Assembly: GCA_937884235.1 (NCBI GenBank)
Contig: CALGBT010000846.1
Span: forward strand, 1 to 9,361
From: an uncultured Pseudomonadota bacterium
GTDB taxonomy: Bacteria; Myxococcota_A; UBA9042; CAIXZC01
Length of the DNA: 9,361 nucleotides
Reading direction: 5' to 3'
Each line of letters starts with the position of its first letter. Positions within the stretch are counted from its first letter, which is position 1. Positions 5,862 through 9,361 of the stretch are shown one piece after another. The notes beneath the pieces were generated by a model. It saw only the letters and a list, made by a program, of their open reading frames with translations. It made no database searches and had not been told where the DNA came from. A program made the position numbers and the translations under genes.

Positions 5862-8861
5862 ATGCAAACTACCGTGTTCTATTTGATGGTCCTGGTTATC
5901 CAGGGCGGGGTGATGGGCGCCGGCAACCCTTGCGCTCCCGGGGTCAAGGTTGCCGACAGCTGCTATGACATCGCCTATCAGGGGTGTTGTACCAACGACT
6001 CGGCGGTCCGCTGGTGTGAAGGGGGGGTTCTCTGTGAACTCTCCTGTGCCGCCAAGCCGGCCTGTGGCTGGAAGAGTGGTGCTGGCGTCTATGACTGTGC
6101 GACGGTGCCCAAGGGCGACCCGGCATGCGTCCACCCCTATTCATGCATCGTCGATGGCTGCGCACCTGCCTGGGAGCAGAAAGGCTGTTGCGATTGCCCA
6201 TGTGAAGACTGTGTCTGTGGCAAGGATCCCTATTGCTGTAATGTGAGCTGGGACCCCGTCTGTGTCGAAGCTTGCCGGGAATGCGGTGGCTGTGGCAGCA
6301 CCGACGGCTGCACCCCCTCAGCTACTCCCGGCTGTCACGGCTGTGCCTGCCAGGAATGTGTCTGTGCCATCGACTCGTTTTGCTGCACAGGCAAATGGGA
6401 CTCCCTTTGCGCGGCCATGTGTGCCGATGAGTGTGGCGGTGGCTGTGAAGTCTGCAAGCCGAGTTGCAACGGAAAAGAGTGTGGTGCCGATGGCTGCGCC
6501 GGTCTCTGCGGCATCTGCCCGAAAGGCTATGACTGCCAGAACGGGGCCTGTATCAAGGAGTGTGTTCCCTCCTGTGAAGGGCGTGACTGCGGCCTCGATT
6601 CATGTGGTGTGAAGTCGTGCGGCACTTGCAACGATGGTTTCTTCTGCAACAAGTTCTTCAAATGCCTGGCGGAACCCTGCGAACCGAAATGTGACGGCAA
6701 AGCCTGCGGCTCCGATGGCTGCGCTGGGAGTTGTGGCAACTGCGACGAGGGTGTTCCCTGCATCGACGGGGTATGCGTCCCCGGAGCCTGCCTGCCCAAG
6801 TGTGACGGAATTCAGTGTGGGGATGATGGCTGCGGCGGCCAATGCGGCTTCTGTGACCCGGAATCCAAGTGTAATTTCGATACCGGCAAATGTGTGAAGT
6901 ACTGCAAGCCCAGTTGCCTCGGCAAACAGTGCGGTGACGATGGCTGTGGTGATGTTTGTGGCACCTGCGCTGCCGGACTCTCCTGCGAAGCTGATGGTGT
7001 GGGCACCATCTGCACCGCGGCCTGCTTCCCGTACTGCACTGCCAAGGAGTGCGGCCCCGACTATTGCGGCGATACCTGTGGCTCATGTCCACCGGAAGCC
7101 CCGTCGTGCTCCAAGCTGCTGGGTTACAAATGTGTCGAGGCGATGAACTGCGCACCCAATTGCCTTGGCCAGGAGTGTGGTGACGATGGCTGTGGTGGAA
7201 GCTGCGGCATGTGCCCCGGCAATTGGTATTGCCAGGGTGGCATGTGTGTGCCTTCCTGTACGCCACAATGCCTCGTACCGCCACTCTTCATCTCCTACAA
7301 GCAATGCGGTTGGGATGAGTGTCCGGGCCAGAACGTTTGCGGAGTCTGCCCCGAAGGCCACTACTGTAGTGAGGGCTACATCTGTGTCGAAGATAAGTGC
7401 TCTTGCGCCGGCAAGCAGTGCGGAGTTCCCGGCGACGGTTGTCCCGCATGCGGTGAGTGCCTGGAGTCAGAATCCTGCGACCCCGGCACCTTCCAGTGCA
7501 TCCCCTGCCAGTCCAACTGCACCACCGAAGAGGGGCAACCCAAGCTCTGTGGCAACGATGGCTGTGATGGTAGTTGTGGCGAATGCCCGGCTGGTTATAC
7601 CTGCGACGAGACGATTGAAGATGGCGACCCCGCAACCTTCACCTGTGAGCCCTGTGCTCCCAGCTGCGTCAACGATTTTGGCCAGGTGAAGCAGTGTGGC
7701 GGCGATGGCTGTGGTAATCAGTGTGGCCAATGCCCGCCCGGCCTCGTCTGCAAGGACGAACAGAACGAAGGACTCTGTGTCGAATGTGTCGCCGTTTGCG
7801 ACCACCCTCTCGAGATGGGCGTGAAGATGCCTTGCGGTCCCAATTCCTGTCCCGCCGGTTGCATGGATGTTCCCCTCGGGGAATGCAAGAAGCCGTCGGA
7901 TTGTCCGGTGGGGCAGCAGTGCAACGCCATGACTGGACAGTGCGTGGCTTGTGGCTCCTGTGGCAACTGCCCTGTTGGTTGGGTTTGCGACGTCAACCCC
8001 GATCCCGAAGATGACCTGGAGATCTACGTCTGCCAGATCTGCCAGCCCAACTGCAGCGGCAAAGAATGTGGCGACAACAACTGCGGCGGTATGTGCGGTG
8101 TCTGTCCGGCCGGCTTCGACTGTACCGACGACGGGCTCTGCGAGAAGGATTGTAATCCGACTGCCGGTTGCTTTGGCAAAGAGTGTGGCCCCAACGGCTG
8201 TCCCCACCAGTGCCTCGAAGGAGGCACGGAGGAGTGTGGGCCGCTCAGCACCTGTCCTGAAGGTCTCATCTGCGACCCCAACTCCAATATGTGTGTTCCC
8301 TGCAAGGGTGATTGCGGGAAGTGCGGCGAAGGCGAGTATTGTGCCGCGGGGTATATCTGCCTGGAGAAGCCCGATCTTTGCGCCCAGAACAACTGGAAGT
8401 GTGGCGATGATGGTGCTGGTACTTCCTGCGGCGAGTGCGAACCTAGCGACTCTTGCGTTGAGCATGAGTGCGTTGAGGATGGCGGCCCTGATGTAATCGA
8501 GGGCGAAGATGTCCCCGACGTTGACACCAATGACCCGGGGGTCGATGTCCCAGACAAGGAATGCCCCGACGGCTACGTCCTGACGAACGGGGAGTGCAAG
8601 AAGGAAGAGGTCAATCCCTGCCCCGACGGCTACAAACTCGAGAACAACCAGTGTGTGCCCGATGTCCTTACCTGCCCCGAAGGCTATCACGCCTTCTTTG
8701 GCCAATGCGTCAAGAATGAAGAGGAGGACAAGGGCGGTGGCGGCGGCTGCTCCTGCAGCACCCTTGAGAGCAATCGCCCCCTGTCGCCATCCTGGCTGCT
8801 TGTTGCCCTTCTCGGGCTAGGACTCTACGTCGCACTGCGCCGTCGTTCTTCCCGCTCATGA
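5862..8861 (+). CDS. giant Cys-repeat surface protein with MYXO-CTERM-like anchor
   Basis: 999 residues, about 174 of them Cys by hand count (17%). GGAG at 5852-5855 lies 6 nt before the ATG. A short signal peptide (1-20, VMGA) is followed by a Cys-rich head. Two copies of a CxCxxCVCxxDxxCCxxxWDxxCxxxC module come next (about 109-145 and 158-195). Then about 15 repeats of CxPxCxGKxCGxDGCGGxCGxC run from 198 to 858, spaced some 35-45 residues apart. After an acidic Asp/Val/Pro linker (871-899) come three CPDGYxLxNxxC units (901-949). The tail has a Gly run, GCSCS (962-966), a membrane segment (about 976-992) and RRRSSRS. The tail fits MYXO-CTERM surface sorting signals. No enzyme domain is seen; the rod-like Cys repeats suggest a disulfide-bonded stalk or adhesin. 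The stop overlaps the next start by 4 nt. Confidence 0.92.
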   Translation: MQTTVFYLMVLVIQGGVMGAGNPCAPGVKVADSCYDIAYQGCCTNDSAVRWCEGGVLCELSCAAKPACGWKSGAGVYDCATVPKGDPACVHPYSCIVDGCAPAWEQKGCCDCPCEDCVCGKDPYCCNVSWDPVCVEACRECGGCGSTDGCTPSATPGCHGCACQECVCAIDSFCCTGKWDSLCAAMCADECGGGCEVCKPSCNGKECGADGCAGLCGICPKGYDCQNGACIKECVPSCEGRDCGLDSCGVKSCGTCNDGFFCNKFFKCLAEPCEPKCDGKACGSDGCAGSCGNCDEGVPCIDGVCVPGACLPKCDGIQCGDDGCGGQCGFCDPESKCNFDTGKCVKYCKPSCLGKQCGDDGCGDVCGTCAAGLSCEADGVGTICTAACFPYCTAKECGPDYCGDTCGSCPPEAPSCSKLLGYKCVEAMNCAPNCLGQECGDDGCGGSCGMCPGNWYCQGGMCVPSCTPQCLVPPLFISYKQCGWDECPGQNVCGVCPEGHYCSEGYICVEDKCSCAGKQCGVPGDGCPACGECLESESCDPGTFQCIPCQSNCTTEEGQPKLCGNDGCDGSCGECPAGYTCDETIEDGDPATFTCEPCAPSCVNDFGQVKQCGGDGCGNQCGQCPPGLVCKDEQNEGLCVECVAVCDHPLEMGVKMPCGPNSCPAGCMDVPLGECKKPSDCPVGQQCNAMTGQCVACGSCGNCPVGWVCDVNPDPEDDLEIYVCQICQPNCSGKECGDNNCGGMCGVCPAGFDCTDDGLCEKDCNPTAGCFGKECGPNGCPHQCLEGGTEECGPLSTCPEGLICDPNSNMCVPCKGDCGKCGEGEYCAAGYICLEKPDLCAQNNWKCGDDGAGTSCGECEPSDSCVEHECVEDGGPDVIEGEDVPDVDTNDPGVDVPDKECPDGYVLTNGECKKEEVNPCPDGYKLENNQCVPDVLTCPEGYHAFFGQCVKNEEEDKGGGGGCSCSTLESNRPLSPSWLLVALLGLGLYVALRRRSSRS
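6453..8435 (+). repeat. array of about 15 degenerate Cys-rich protein repeats
   Basis: Coding repeats within the giant protein. The best copies read CDGIQCGDDGCGGQCGFC (314-331), CLGKQCGDDGCGDVCGTC (352-369), CLGQECGDDGCGGSCGMC (434-451) and CSGKECGDNNCGGMCGVC (731-748). Copies near residues 466-545 and 642-700 are stretched or missing Cys. Three more copies of the same module occur in the lectin lipoprotein on the opposite strand, which points to shared ancestry or module shuffling within the locus. Confidence 0.85.
8730..8858 (+). other. MYXO-CTERM-like C-terminal sorting signal
   Basis: Residues 957-999 of the giant protein: a Gly run, Gly-Cys at 962-963, a spacer, the hydrophobic segment WLLVALLGLGLYVAL and a basic end RRRSSRS. 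In Myxococcota such tails are known as MYXO-CTERM and are thought to be processed by a CPBP-family intramembrane protease (myxosortase). The Gly-Cys followed by Ser-Cys fits the pattern; the spacer to the membrane segment is somewhat long. Confidence 0.75.
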
Positions 8862-9235
8862 CTCTCTCCCTGCTCTCCCTCTGGGCCAGAGTCGTCGTCT
8901 CTCTGGCCGCAGCAGGTTCCGGCGATTGTGGCTTCATCGCCGATGCCGACCTGCGGCACTTCTGCAAGTCCGATTGCGGCTTCGTCTCTGATTCTGACCT
9001 CCGTCACCTTTGCAAGTCCGATTGCGGCTTTATTGGAAACTCAGACCTGCGCCATTACTGCAAGGCCGATTGCGGCTTCATCTCGGATGGAGACCTGCGG
9101 CACCTCTGCAAGTCGGACTGTGGCTTCATCAGTGACTCTGACATGAGGCATTTCTGCAAGCGCGACTGCGGTTTCATCAGCAACTCGGACCGCCGTCACG
9201 TCTGTTCAGCCGGCCGTCCCTGGCCCGGGCGCTGA
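8858..9235 (+). CDS. small secreted(?) protein of six 16-residue Cys repeats, family not recognised
   Basis: 125 residues. An N-terminal hydrophobic part (1-22, with Arg only at 11) may be an unusual signal peptide. Six tandem units follow, starting at Cys24, 40, 56, 72, 88 and 104, with consensus CGFIxDxDLRHxCKxD. Cys, Gly, Phe, Asp8, Arg10, His11 and Cys13 are present in all six units. There are twelve cysteines, spaced C-x11-C-x3-C throughout. The tail SAGRPWPGR is unlike the repeats. The start overlaps the giant protein's stop (ATGA, 8858-8861) and has no visible ribosome binding site, so translation probably depends on coupling. The repeats could form disulfides or bind metal through Cys/His/Asp. 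I cannot name a family. Synonymous codon differences between units suggest a real, selected protein. Confidence 0.82.
   Translation: MTLSLLSLWARVVVSLAAAGSGDCGFIADADLRHFCKSDCGFVSDSDLRHLCKSDCGFIGNSDLRHYCKADCGFISDGDLRHLCKSDCGFISDSDMRHFCKRDCGFISNSDRRHVCSAGRPWPGR
8927..9214 (+). repeat. six tandem 48-bp coding repeats
   Basis: Units begin at 8927, 8975, 9023, 9071, 9119 and 9167. Identity is highest across the unit junction: the 20-mer tgcaagtccgattgcggctt occurs exactly at 8963-8982 and again at 9011-9030. Codons vary while residues stay fixed; the invariant Arg is CGG, CGT, CGC, CGG, AGG and CGT in units 1-6. The last unit is the most degenerate. Confidence 0.92.
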
Positions 9236-9361
9236 TAGCCCATCGTTTTCGGTAGCTCCGCTAACTTCTTCCATGCAAAATGGCTGGTCCGTGGTTGAAC
9301 ATCAGGCACAACTGGTCTATCTTCAATGGCCAGCAACTTGCAGACGAGGGGGGCAATGAGC
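9196..9361 (-). CDS. probable C-terminal end of an unidentified gene entering from the right edge
   Basis: On the minus strand a frame is open for 54 codons from the window edge (first full codon at 9360-9358) to TGA at plus 9196-9198. It begins LIAPLVCKLLAIEDRPVV, passes through RTSHFAWKKLAELPKTMGY and ends GRPAEQT. Composition looks protein-like, with mixed hydrophobic and charged residues and no low complexity, but I recognise no family. It would overlap the last 40 nt of the 16-residue repeat gene tail to tail. Chance openness is possible at this length. The competing plus-strand frames here are shorter or stop early, so this is the best explanation of 9236-9361. Confidence 0.4.
   Translation of the reverse strand, partial: LIAPLVCKLLAIEDRPVVPDVQPRTSHFAWKKLAELPKTMGYQRPGQGRPAEQT

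Noticed and set aside
5039..5863. 274-codon minus-strand frame opposite the TlpA-like gene
   Set aside because: No recognisable motif, and it covers both the control region and the well-supported thioredoxin gene on the other strand.
7467..8705. Long open frame (412 codons) on the minus strand opposite the giant protein
   Set aside because: It is the antisense of the Cys-repeat array. Its Ala/Thr/Gly-rich translation mirrors the repeats and shows no domain, and the sense frame has signal, modules and anchor.
8927..9214. Regular 48-bp repeats considered as a CRISPR array
   Set aside because: There are no unique spacers: the whole unit repeats, in frame, and encodes a conserved protein pattern. 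No cas genes are present.
9224..9240. GGGC/GCCC pairing after the repeat gene as a terminator
   Set aside because: Only a 4-bp stem with a 7-nt loop and no clean T run.
9273..9359. Plus-strand mini-ORF of 28 codons, and a possible gene start at 9356 with GAGG upstream
   Set aside because: The mini-ORF has no homology signal and no ribosome binding site. The 9356 start shows only two codons and conflicts with the longer minus-strand frame.

Overview
The window looks like chromosomal DNA of a Myxococcota-type bacterium (a myxobacterium or a relative such as the Bradymonadia). Three observations support this. The 999-residue protein ends in a MYXO-CTERM-like anchor (Gly-Cys, one membrane segment, Arg cluster). 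Two secreted proteins carry the CGDDGCGGSCG-type cysteine repeat common in predicted surface proteins of that group. The DNA is moderately GC-rich. The exact lineage cannot be fixed from this piece.

Layout. At the left edge (1-344, +) is the C-terminal end of an acyl-CoA carboxylase carboxyltransferase (PccB-like), followed by a small hairpin. A secreted protein with PQQ-propeller-like strands follows (430-1317, +). A leftward cluster then runs from about 5000 down to 1341. It encodes a C-type lectin lipoprotein, a PAP2-like membrane protein (4-nt ATGA overlap), a radical SAM/SPASM enzyme (9-nt gap) and a lipase-like alpha/beta hydrolase (about 40-nt gap). A divergent control region of about 240 bp separates it from a rightward cluster. 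That cluster encodes a membrane-anchored TlpA/ResA-like thioredoxin, a giant MYXO-CTERM cysteine-repeat protein (about 174 Cys in 999 residues) and, by a second ATGA overlap, a small protein of six near-perfect 16-residue Cys repeats. At the right edge an open frame of 54 codons enters on the - strand and overlaps the last gene tail to tail; it is probably the end of another gene.

How the genes may work together (inference). The two divergent clusters look like one cell-envelope locus. Its secreted products are loaded with cysteines, a dedicated thiol-disulfide protein is encoded first in the rightward cluster, and the lectin and the giant protein share the same Cys module. The lectin domain keeps the QPD and WND sugar/Ca2+ motifs, so a role in glycan recognition or adhesion is plausible. 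The radical SAM/SPASM enzyme has the complete signature of peptide- and protein-modifying members, but its substrate is unknown. The least familiar element is the 16-residue repeat protein, consensus CGFIxDxDLRHxCKxD.
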